From contig JAFWMS010000036.1 in the NCBI GenBank assembly GCA_017545535.1, positions 1 through 62,637 of the forward strand: a stretch of DNA of 62,637 bases, in the 5' to 3' direction. Positions 48,194-55,411 of the stretch are shown one piece after another. A program made the translations under genes and the position numbers. This DNA is from Clostridia bacterium. GTDB taxonomy: Bacteria; Bacillota; Clostridia; Christensenellales; CAG-138. A model generated the notes under the pieces. That model did not search any database, had not been told where the DNA came from, and saw only the letters and a program-made list of their open reading frames with translations. Each line of letters starts with the position of its first letter. Positions within the stretch are counted from its first letter, which is position 1.

Positions 48194-48841
48194 ATGAAAA
48201 AGACCCTCGCTATCCTGCTGCTCCTGCTGCTTCTGGCAGCCTGTCAAAAGGTGAATACCGACGCCGCCCCGGCCGCCCAGGCGCCGACCCCTGCCCCCAC
48301 CGCCGAACCGGAGCCCGCCCCCACGGAAGTGCCCCCGGCGGAGGCCGCCGAGACGGAAGCGCCCCAGGCGGAGGCTGTGCCCGCTCAGTACGCCTTCACC
48401 TTCTCCGCCAAGACCTTGGACGGGGAGAAGATCACCCAGGAATACTTCGGCCAGTATGACCTCACCATGGTGAACGTGTGGGCCAGCTGGTGCGGCCCCT
48501 GCAAGAGCGAGCTCTCCGAGCTGGGCGAGCTCTACGGGAAGCTGCCGGAGAACGTGGGCTTTTTGTCCATCACGGTGGACGATCCCCAGGATGTGAAGGA
48601 AGCCAAGGCCCTCCTGGAGGAGAACGGCTGCACCTTCCCCTGCCTGGATTCCCAGACCTCCACGGGCCTTTTTAAAAACTTTTTGGGCAAGGTGAACGCC
48701 ATCCCCACCACCGTCTTCTTCGACCGGAGCGGCAACCAGGTGGGCGGCTGGATCCTGGGCGTGCCCCAGGGCGGCGATTCGGTGGCGGACGCCTATATGC
48801 ACCAGATCCAGAACCGGCTGGACCAGCTGAACGGAAAATGA
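48194..48841 (+). CDS. TlpA-type thioredoxin-like lipoprotein
   Basis: A 215-residue membrane-anchored thiol-disulfide protein. The lipobox is LLLAAC (Cys 17), followed by an Ala/Pro/Glu-rich linker to about residue 65 and a TlpA/ResA domain with MVNVWASWCGPCKSEL (redox CGPC, about 99-102), FLSITVDD and the cis-Pro region NAIPTTVFFDRSGN. It would oxidise or reduce thiols outside the membrane. The next gene starts within its stop codon (ATGA), tying it to a 46-aa CXXC membrane peptide and a polyferredoxin, which could deliver electrons to it. Confidence 0.92.
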   Translation: MKKTLAILLLLLLLAACQKVNTDAAPAAQAPTPAPTAEPEPAPTEVPPAEAAETEAPQAEAVPAQYAFTFSAKTLDGEKITQEYFGQYDLTMVNVWASWCGPCKSELSELGELYGKLPENVGFLSITVDDPQDVKEAKALLEENGCTFPCLDSQTSTGLFKNFLGKVNAIPTTVFFDRSGNQVGGWILGVPQGGDSVADAYMHQIQNRLDQLNGK

Positions 48842-48978
48842 AGACGGGATGGATCAAATGGGCCCTGCTGGGGCTCGCCATAGCCATGATCGCCTGGGGC
48901 GCGGCTACGGGCCAGGCCTTGACCACCTTGCGCAAGGCCATCTACATCTGCCTCGAATGCATGGGGTTGGGCGCATGA
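48838..48978 (+). CDS. 46-residue membrane peptide with CXXC motif (CD1871A-like)
   Basis: A very short gene, ATG 48838 overlapping the thioredoxin stop and its own TGA overlapping the polyferredoxin ATG. It encodes a basic start (MKTGWIKW), one hydrophobic helix (ALLGLAIAMIAWGAA) and a C-terminal segment with YICLECMGLG. I remember a small clostridial family, CD1871A, with such a CXXC motif; this was not checked. Both overlaps show that the three products are made together, and the cysteines make it a plausible thiol or metal relay between thioredoxin and polyferredoxin. Confidence 0.75.
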   Translation: MKTGWIKWALLGLAIAMIAWGAATGQALTTLRKAIYICLECMGLGA

Positions 48979-49793
48979 AGAGACAAAGCCGCCGCACCCT
49001 CATACAGGCCATCGCCGCCCTGGCCCAGAACGCCTACATCCCGGGGTTCTTCCGGGGCGTCATCTTCCAGGGGAAATCGAAGCTCCTCTGCGTGCCGGGG
49101 CTCAACTGCTACTCCTGCCCCGGGGCCCTGGGGGCCTGCCCCATCGGGTCGCTGCAGGCGGCTCTGGGAAAGCGGGGACGGTTCCCCGCCTACGTGCTGG
49201 GGACACTGCTGTTGTTCGGCGTCCTGCTGGGCCGGCTGGTGTGCGGGTTTCTCTGCCCCTTCGGGCTGCTGCAGGACCTTTTGGCGCGGGTGCCCCTGCC
49301 CAAGGCGAAGCTTCCCCGGTGGCTGGATCGGCCCCTGCGGTATTTGAAATACGCTATGTTGATCCTGCTGGTGATCGGGGCCCTTTTGCTGGCGGAGCCC
49401 GTGTTCTGCAAGTACCTGTGCCCGGCGGGCCTCTTGGAAGCGGGGCTGCCCCTGACCTCCCTGAACCCCCAGTATGCGGAACTGCGGGGGACCCTGTTCT
49501 ACGTCAAGCTGGCCGTCGCCGTGGCCATCGTCCTCCTGGCCCTGTTCGTCTATCGGCCCTTCTGCAAGTACCTCTGCCCCCTGGGCGCCTTCTACGGGCT
49601 CTTCAACGGGGTGGGATTCTATCGCATGGAGGTGGCGGAATCCAAGTGCGTCCGCTGTGGCAAGTGCAAGGCCGCCTGTCCCATGGACGTGGACGTGGTG
49701 CACCACCCCAACAGCCCCGAGTGCATCCGCTGCGGCAAATGTAGCACCGCCTGCCCCCACGAGGCTATTTCCTGCGGTTTTCGCCGCAAGTAA
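48975..49793 (+). CDS. Membrane polyferredoxin (NapH/NosR-type 4Fe-4S protein)
   Basis: A 272-residue protein with four to five membrane helices and several cysteine clusters: GLNCYSCPGALGACPIG, CGFLCPFGLLQDL and CKYLCPAGLL plus CKYLCPLGAF (NapH-type CxxxCP motifs) in the membrane part, then two classic [4Fe-4S] ferredoxin motifs at the C terminus, CVRCGKCKAACP and CIRCGKCSTACP. It likely moves electrons across or along the membrane. The start at 48975 overlaps the 46-aa gene. In context it probably feeds reducing power to the exported thioredoxin. Confidence 0.9.
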   Translation: MKRQSRRTLIQAIAALAQNAYIPGFFRGVIFQGKSKLLCVPGLNCYSCPGALGACPIGSLQAALGKRGRFPAYVLGTLLLFGVLLGRLVCGFLCPFGLLQDLLARVPLPKAKLPRWLDRPLRYLKYAMLILLVIGALLLAEPVFCKYLCPAGLLEAGLPLTSLNPQYAELRGTLFYVKLAVAVAIVLLALFVYRPFCKYLCPLGAFYGLFNGVGFYRMEVAESKCVRCGKCKAACPMDVDVVHHPNSPECIRCGKCSTACPHEAISCGFRRK

Positions 49794-49817
49794 AACATTT
49801 TTCAAAGGAGCAACCCC

Positions 49818-51317
49818 ATGAACAGACCCGATTGGCTGAAAGACGCCGTGTTCTACGAGATCTACCCCTCCTCCTTCTATGACGGCAACGGGGACGGGAT
49901 CGGCGACCTCAACGGCATCCGGCAGAAGCTCCCCTACGTGAAGGAGCTGGGCTGCAACGCCCTGTGGCTGAACCCCTGCTTCGATTCCCCCTTCAAGGAC
50001 GGGGGCTACGACGTGCGGGACTACAAGAAGGTGGCCCCCCGCTACGGCACCAACGAGGACCTCTATGCCCTGTTCCGGGAGGCCCACGAGCTGGGCATCC
50101 GGGTCCTTTTGGATCTGGTGCCGGGCCACACCTCCGAGGAGCATCCCTGGTTCCTGGAAAGCGGGAAGGCGGAGCGGAACGCCTATTCCGACCGGTATGT
50201 GTGGACCGACTTTTGGATCAAGGGCACCCCGGGCCACCCCTACATCGGCGGCGAGACCCCGAGGAACGGCACCTATATGCTGAACTTCTTCAAGTGCCAG
50301 CCCGCCCTGAACTATGGCTGGGCCAAGGTCACGGAGCCCTGGCAGACCCCCGCGGACGCCCCCGCCGCCCGGGCCACCCGGGACGCCATGGCGGACGTGA
50401 TGCGCTTTTGGCTGGAAAAGGGCTGCGACGGCTTCCGGGTGGATATGGCCAACTCCCTCATCAAGGGGGACGACGACGACAAGAGCTATACCTGCGCCCT
50501 GTGGAAGGGGCTGCTGGGGGAGCTTAGGGCCGAGTTTCCCGAATCGGCCTACGTGGCGGAGTGGGGCTGGCCCCGGCAGGCCCTGTGCAGCGCCGATTTC
50601 GATATGGACTTCTATCTCGACCACCCCGGCAACGGCTACAACCGGCTGGTCCGGTCGGCGGACGCCTATTTGAAGGGCAACGACCCCCTCCCCTTTGTGA
50701 GGGACTACCTGGACCGGTACGGGATCAGCCGGGACAAGGGGTATATCAGCTTCATCACCGGGAACCACGATACGCCCCGGATCAGCTGGTATCTCACCGA
50801 GGAGCAGCTGAAGGTGGGCTACGCCCTGTTGTTCACCCTGCCCGGGGTCCCCTTCCTCTACTACGGGGACGAGATCGGCATGCGGTACCTGTCCACCCTG
50901 CCCACCAAGGAGGGGGGCTATACCCGCACCGGCAGCCGGACGCCCATGCAGTGGGCCCCGGGGAAGAACCTGGGGTTCTCGTCGGGCGAGCCGGACAGCC
51001 TGTACCTCCCTGTGGACCGGGCCCCGGACGCCCCCACGGCGGAGGAGCAGGCGCGGGACCCCAACTCCCTCCTCAATACGGTGAAGGCCATCCTGCGGCT
51101 GCGCCACCGTTTCCCGGATCTGCAGGCGGACGGGAGCTTCGAGATCCTCCACGCCCGGAAGGACGACCCGCTTTTGGTATATAAGCGGGGTACCCTCACC
51201 CTGGCCCTGAACCCCTCGGATAAGGCGGTAAAAACGGAGCTGACCGGTACGCCCCTGTTCCAAATCGGCACGTACGACAAAGGTATTTTAGGTCCTTTCT
51301 CCTTTATTGTTTCCTGA
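49818..51317 (+). CDS. Cytoplasmic GH13 alpha-glucosidase/amylase-family enzyme
   Basis: A 499-residue glycoside hydrolase without signal peptide. GH13 motifs: AVFYEIYPSSFYDGNGDGIGD, LDLVPGHTS, DGFRVDMANS with the nucleophile Asp near 209, YVAEWGW with the acid Glu near 246 and ITGNHDTPR with the Asp near 317; a C-terminal beta domain closes it. The pattern fits oligo-1,6-glucosidase, trehalose-synthase-like or alpha-glucosidase subfamilies; the exact specificity is not clear. It probably degrades maltodextrins imported by the convergent ABC system. It starts 24 bases after the polyferredoxin gene. Confidence 0.9.
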   Translation: MNRPDWLKDAVFYEIYPSSFYDGNGDGIGDLNGIRQKLPYVKELGCNALWLNPCFDSPFKDGGYDVRDYKKVAPRYGTNEDLYALFREAHELGIRVLLDLVPGHTSEEHPWFLESGKAERNAYSDRYVWTDFWIKGTPGHPYIGGETPRNGTYMLNFFKCQPALNYGWAKVTEPWQTPADAPAARATRDAMADVMRFWLEKGCDGFRVDMANSLIKGDDDDKSYTCALWKGLLGELRAEFPESAYVAEWGWPRQALCSADFDMDFYLDHPGNGYNRLVRSADAYLKGNDPLPFVRDYLDRYGISRDKGYISFITGNHDTPRISWYLTEEQLKVGYALLFTLPGVPFLYYGDEIGMRYLSTLPTKEGGYTRTGSRTPMQWAPGKNLGFSSGEPDSLYLPVDRAPDAPTAEEQARDPNSLLNTVKAILRLRHRFPDLQADGSFEILHARKDDPLLVYKRGTLTLALNPSDKAVKTELTGTPLFQIGTYDKGILGPFSFIVS

Positions 51318-51324
51318 CTTTCTC

Positions 51325-51379
51325 TTTTTTCGGTTCCTTTTTTCCTCTTTCCAGAAAGAGAAAAAAGGAACAAAAAGAA
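51325..51379. repeat. AT-rich hairpin repeat, copy C
   Basis: GTTCCTTTTTTCCTCTTTC (51334-51352) pairs with GAAAGAGAAAAAAGGAAC (51355-51372) with one bulged C around CA, preceded by TTTTTTCG and followed by AAAAAGAAAAA. It follows the GH13 stop and abuts the msmX terminator. Confidence 0.85.
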
Positions 51380-51406
51380 AAAGCCCGGCCAAACGGCCGG
51401 GCTTTC
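51374..51406 (-). terminator. Terminator of the maltodextrin ABC operon
   Basis: AAAGCCCGGCC/GGCCGGGCTTT form an 11-bp stem (51381-51406) around a 4-base loop; on the minus strand TTCTTTTTG follows. It stands 12 bases after the msmX stop. Confidence 0.92.
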
Positions 51407-51417
51407 GTTCGCTCTTC

Positions 51418-52542
51418 TCAATAGATCAGGTTCTTCTCCGTCTCGGGATCGAAGAAGTGCATGACCTTGCCCTCGAAGGTGATGTACACCTGGGCGCCGT
51501 TCTTGAGGGAGGCGCGCTGCTCCTGGGTGAGGTCGATGGTGGGCACGCGGACGATCCAGCGGGTGCCGTCCTCGGTGAACACGTGGAGGTGCAGCTCGCT
51601 GCCCATCATCTCGTTGACCTCCAGCCGGGCGGACATGGTGTTCTCGCCGGGGGCGAAGGCCAGCTTCATGTGCTCGGGCCGGACGCCCAGGAGGATGCTG
51701 CCGCTGGGGACGCACTTCTCGTTCAGCAGCTCGCCCTTCTCGCCGGTGACCTCGATCCTGGAGCCGCAGGGGGTCACGAAATACCGGTTGCCCTCCTTCA
51801 CCAGGTCGGTCTTGACGATGTTCATCTTGGGCGCGCCGATGAACTCGGCCACGAACAGGTTCGTGGGCTTCTCGAACACTTCGGCGGGGGTGCCCACCTG
51901 CTGGATATAGCCGTCCTTCATGATGACGATCCGATCGCCCAGGGTCATGGCCTCGGTCTGGTCGTGGGTCACGTAGATGAAGGTGGTGTTCAGCTTCTGC
52001 CGCAGCAGGATGATCTCGGCACGCATCTGGTTCCTGAGCTTGGCGTCCAGGTTGGAGAGAGGCTCGTCCATGAGGAACACCTTGGAATCCCGGACCATGG
52101 CGCGGCCGATGGCCACACGCTGCCGCTGGCCGCCGGACAGAGCCCGGGGCTTGCGCATGAGGTAATCGGTGATGCCCAGGATCTCCGCCGCGTTGGTGAC
52201 CTTGGAGTAGATCACGTCCTCGGGCATCTTCTGGAGCCTGAGGGAGAAGGCGATGTTGTCATACACCGACATGTGGGGATACAGGGCGTAGTTCTGGAAG
52301 ACCATGGCGATGTTCCGATCCTTGGGCTGCAGGTCGTTGACCACCTCGCCGTCGATCTCCACGGTGCCGCCGCTGATGTCTTCGAGGCCCGCCACCATGC
52401 GCAGGGTGGTGGACTTGCCGCAGCCGGAGGGACCGACGAACACCACGAACTCCTTGTCCTTGATGTCCAGATTGAAGTCGTGCACGGCGACCACGTTGTT
52501 ATCGTAAACTTTCTTTACGTTGGTCAGTTTTACACTTGCCAT
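51418..52542 (-). CDS. msmX: Carbohydrate ABC transporter ATPase (MsmK/UgpC type)
   Basis: A 374-residue ATPase energising sugar uptake. Walker A GPSGCGKST (about 38-46), Q-loop MVFQNYALYPHM, signature LSGGQRQRVAIGRAM, Walker B VFLMDEPLSNLDA, switch YVTHDQTEAMTLGD, then a C-terminal TOBE/MalK regulatory region (GVRPEHMKLAF; NLIY end). MsmK/MsmX ATPases often serve several importers. It is the last gene of the malE-F-G-msmX set, 37 bases after malG, and its transcript ends at the strong 51374-51406 hairpin. Confidence 0.95.
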   Translation of the reverse strand: MASVKLTNVKKVYDNNVVAVHDFNLDIKDKEFVVFVGPSGCGKSTTLRMVAGLEDISGGTVEIDGEVVNDLQPKDRNIAMVFQNYALYPHMSVYDNIAFSLRLQKMPEDVIYSKVTNAAEILGITDYLMRKPRALSGGQRQRVAIGRAMVRDSKVFLMDEPLSNLDAKLRNQMRAEIILLRQKLNTTFIYVTHDQTEAMTLGDRIVIMKDGYIQQVGTPAEVFEKPTNLFVAEFIGAPKMNIVKTDLVKEGNRYFVTPCGSRIEVTGEKGELLNEKCVPSGSILLGVRPEHMKLAFAPGENTMSARLEVNEMMGSELHLHVFTEDGTRWIVRVPTIDLTQEQRASLKNGAQVYITFEGKVMHFFDPETEKNLIY

Positions 52543-52579
52543 ACTAATTCTCCTTTTCTTCTCGCATTAGCGTTCCAGA

Positions 52580-53716
52580 TCAACCTTTGACCGCGCCGCC
52601 GGTGACGCCCTCAACATAGTACTTCTGCAAGCACATGAACAGGATGACCACCGGGATCGCCACGATAACGCCGCCCGCGCAGAACATGGTGTAGTTCTCA
52701 GAGATGTTCGTGCTGGTCGACAGCCACTGCTGCAAACCGACGGCCACGTTCCATGCCTCCGGCGTGACGCCGGTGACGTACTTTGCGAATACGAAGTCGC
52801 CCCAGGGGCCCATGAACGCGGTCAGGACCGTGTAGATGACGATGGGCTTGGCCAGCGGCAGGATGATCTTGTAGAGCACTTGCGCGCGGGTGGCGCCGTC
52901 GATACGGGCCGCCTCGTCCAGGGACTTGGGGATCGTGTCAAAGAAGCCCTTGGACACGTAGTAGCCCATGCCGGAGGACGCCACATAGACCAGGATCAAA
53001 CCGGGCATGGCGTTCGCGCCCGCAAGGCCGATGTCCTTCAACACCTGATAGAGGATGATCATGGTGAGCATCCCGGGGAACATGCCCAGGATCAGCATGA
53101 ACTGCATCAGGGGCTTGCGGAGCTTGAAACGGAAGCGGGACAGGGTGTAGGACATGCACAGCACGATGATGGTCTGCACCACCGCCACCACCACCGCGAT
53201 GATGAAGGTGTTGAGGTACCACCGGGGGAACTTGGTCTCCTGGAACAGCCGCCGGTAGTTGTCCAGCCCGAACCGGATGGTCAGGCCCTCTTTCAGCGCC
53301 GCGTCGGGGTTGTTGAACAGATACCGGGTCATGCCGGTGGGGTTCACACGGAAGGACTGGACCACGATGCAGAAGAAGGGGACCAGCCAGACGATGCTGA
53401 TGAGCACCAGCAGCACGTAGATGACGGTGTTGCTGATCCGGGCCGAGGCCTTCATGCCCATATGCTGCTTCAGGCCCTCGCCCTCCTGGATCTCCCGACC
53501 CTCCTTGAAGAGGCTGCGGGACAGGAGCAGGCCGACGATGCCCAGGAACAGGCCCAGGATGCCCAGCATCACGAAGATGGCGTTGTCCGTCATGTACTTA
53601 TGGGAGAAGCTCCACATGGGCGAGAACCGGTTGACGAGCAGGAAGATGCCGCCGACGGTCAAAGCAGCGCCCAGGACCAGCAAGATCGTTGCCGGGATTT
53701 GATTCTTGTTTTTCAT
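52580..53716 (-). CDS. malG: Maltodextrin ABC transporter permease MalG
   Basis: A 378-residue inner permease, longer than usual (about 280) because of two extra N-terminal helices (about 8-28 and 45-65) ahead of the six-helix core. The EAA loop that docks the ATPase is EAARIDGATRAQVLYKIILP (about 265-284). The C-terminal YYVEGVTGGAVKG is typical of MalG. Its ATG overlaps the malF stop by 4 bases. Together with MalF it forms the channel for malto-oligosaccharides. Confidence 0.93.
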   Translation of the reverse strand: MKNKNQIPATILLVLGAALTVGGIFLLVNRFSPMWSFSHKYMTDNAIFVMLGILGLFLGIVGLLLSRSLFKEGREIQEGEGLKQHMGMKASARISNTVIYVLLVLISIVWLVPFFCIVVQSFRVNPTGMTRYLFNNPDAALKEGLTIRFGLDNYRRLFQETKFPRWYLNTFIIAVVVAVVQTIIVLCMSYTLSRFRFKLRKPLMQFMLILGMFPGMLTMIILYQVLKDIGLAGANAMPGLILVYVASSGMGYYVSKGFFDTIPKSLDEAARIDGATRAQVLYKIILPLAKPIVIYTVLTAFMGPWGDFVFAKYVTGVTPEAWNVAVGLQQWLSTSTNISENYTMFCAGGVIVAIPVVILFMCLQKYYVEGVTGGAVKG

Positions 53717-55290
53717 TGGAAGTCCTCCTCATTCTTCACCGAGGGCAACAGGTTGTAGACGATGAGCGAGATGACGGCAACCACGATGAACACCAGGATG
53801 CCGATGACGGAAGCCAGGTAGTACTGGGCGCCGTCCTCGCCGAAGCCCTTCTGGGTGATGTTGAACAACCACGTGATGAGCAGGTCCGTGTCACCGGGGT
53901 TGCCGGCGCCGTTGCTGAGATTCACGTGCGGGCCGCCGCCCGTCAGCAGGTAGATGACGTTGAAGTTGTTCATGTTGCCGGTAAAGCTGGTCAGCAGGTA
54001 GGGACCCGTGATGAACAGCATGTAGGGCAGCGTGATCTTGGAGAACTGCTTCCAGCCGCTGGCGCCGTCGATCTTGGCGGATTCATACAGGTCCGCCGGG
54101 ATGTTCATCAAGATACCGGTGGCGATCAGCATGAGGTACGGGATGCCGATCCAGATATTGATGATGATGACCATGACCCTGGCCAGGGTGGGCGTACCCC
54201 AGAAGTCTATGGCCGTGTGTATGATGCCCAAGTCCATCAAGAAGCCGTTGAACAGGCCGTTCAGGGTGAACATCTTGCTCACGTACAAGAGGGAGATGAA
54301 CTGGGGGATGGCGATGGTCATGATGAGCACGGTCCGCCACAGCTTCTTGAGGCGGATGCCCTTCTTGTTGATGATCATGGCCACGGCGATGCCCAGGAAG
54401 TAGTTGGTGAAGGTGGCGAAGAAGGCCCAGATCAGCGTCCAGAGCAGGATCTCACCGAAGGTGGCGGAGTAATTGACGCCGCCCACGTCCCAGGAGAACA
54501 GGGTCTGGAAGTTCTGGAGCCCGACCCAGTGGAACAGGCCCGTCTCGCCGCCGTTGTGGGCGGAGCTGTAGTTGGTGAAGGCCACCAGGATCATGAACAC
54601 CAAGGGCAGCACCGTGAAGAGCAGGATGCCGGTCAACGGCAGGGCGAGGAGCGTAGCGTGGAACTTGTCGTCCACCATGGAGCGAAGGTCGTCCTTGCCG
54701 CTCTTGAGCTTTTTGCCGGATCTGAGGATGCCCTCGGCGATCTTGTTCTGCTTCACGTTCACCCGCCAGGTGTAGATGAACGCCACGATGAAGAAGATGG
54801 TCAGCACGCCGTAGAGCAGGATCTTAAAGGAGTTGTGGATGGTGGGGTCGTCCGCATAGGTGACGGTCTTGACCACCTCACGGAACCGACCGGGCATGAG
54901 CTCGATCTTTTCCGTCATCTGATAGGGGCCCTTGGTGCCCAACGTGGACAGCAGGCCCAGGTACTCGGCCCCCATGAGCACCATGTACCCGATGAAGACC
55001 AGCTCAAAGGCCAGGAACAGCAGACCCCGCAGGATCTGGCCCCGGGCCATGCACCCAAAGCCCATGATAAGAAAAGAGAGTTTGGTTTTCCAATCCCCCT
55101 GCACGAAGGTCGTCCAGATGTCCTTCGCCTCGTTGGCGATGGAGAGACCGGCCTTTTTGAACCATCCTCCGATGCCCTTGAAGAGATTCCAAATCGCTAC
55201 GGGGATGGCGGCAAAGAAGCTGAGGAATTTGTATTTGAGCCGCTCCCCTTTGGAAAGCCTCAAATACTCCAGATCAGAATATTTCTTCAT
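53713..55290 (-). CDS. malF: Maltodextrin ABC transporter permease MalF
   Basis: A 525-residue permease with about eight helices. The EAA loop is ESAKIDGASGWKQFSKITLP (about 410-429) and the end is VYNLLPSVKNEEDFQ. Like E. coli MalF it carries extra N-terminal helices and an extracytoplasmic region (about 130-190, LMPGRFREVVKTVTYADD). GAGGGGGACTT precedes ATG 55290. It lies behind a terminator-like hairpin (55305-55344) separating it from malE. Confidence 0.93.
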   Translation of the reverse strand: MKKYSDLEYLRLSKGERLKYKFLSFFAAIPVAIWNLFKGIGGWFKKAGLSIANEAKDIWTTFVQGDWKTKLSFLIMGFGCMARGQILRGLLFLAFELVFIGYMVLMGAEYLGLLSTLGTKGPYQMTEKIELMPGRFREVVKTVTYADDPTIHNSFKILLYGVLTIFFIVAFIYTWRVNVKQNKIAEGILRSGKKLKSGKDDLRSMVDDKFHATLLALPLTGILLFTVLPLVFMILVAFTNYSSAHNGGETGLFHWVGLQNFQTLFSWDVGGVNYSATFGEILLWTLIWAFFATFTNYFLGIAVAMIINKKGIRLKKLWRTVLIMTIAIPQFISLLYVSKMFTLNGLFNGFLMDLGIIHTAIDFWGTPTLARVMVIIINIWIGIPYLMLIATGILMNIPADLYESAKIDGASGWKQFSKITLPYMLFITGPYLLTSFTGNMNNFNVIYLLTGGGPHVNLSNGAGNPGDTDLLITWLFNITQKGFGEDGAQYYLASVIGILVFIVVAVISLIVYNLLPSVKNEEDFQ

Positions 55291-55304
55291 AAGTCCCCCT
55301 CAAA

Positions 55305-55344
55305 CTAAAAACTCGGTTGGAGCCTCTTTCCGGCTCCAACCGAG
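55305..55344 (-). terminator. Intercistronic terminator between malE and malF
   Basis: CTCGGTTGGAGCC (55312-55324) and GGCTCCAACCGAG (55332-55344) form a 13-bp perfect stem; on the minus strand TTTTTAG follows. It would let only part of transcription reach the permease genes. The rest of 55345-55411 holds a second hairpin (AAAGCG/CGCTTT) without T-run. Confidence 0.85.
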
Positions 55345-55411
55345 ATCCGATGAAATCAGGTCCGATCAAAGCGGTTGCGCTTTATCTTGATCGAGCTTCA
55401 TTCCGTCTGTC

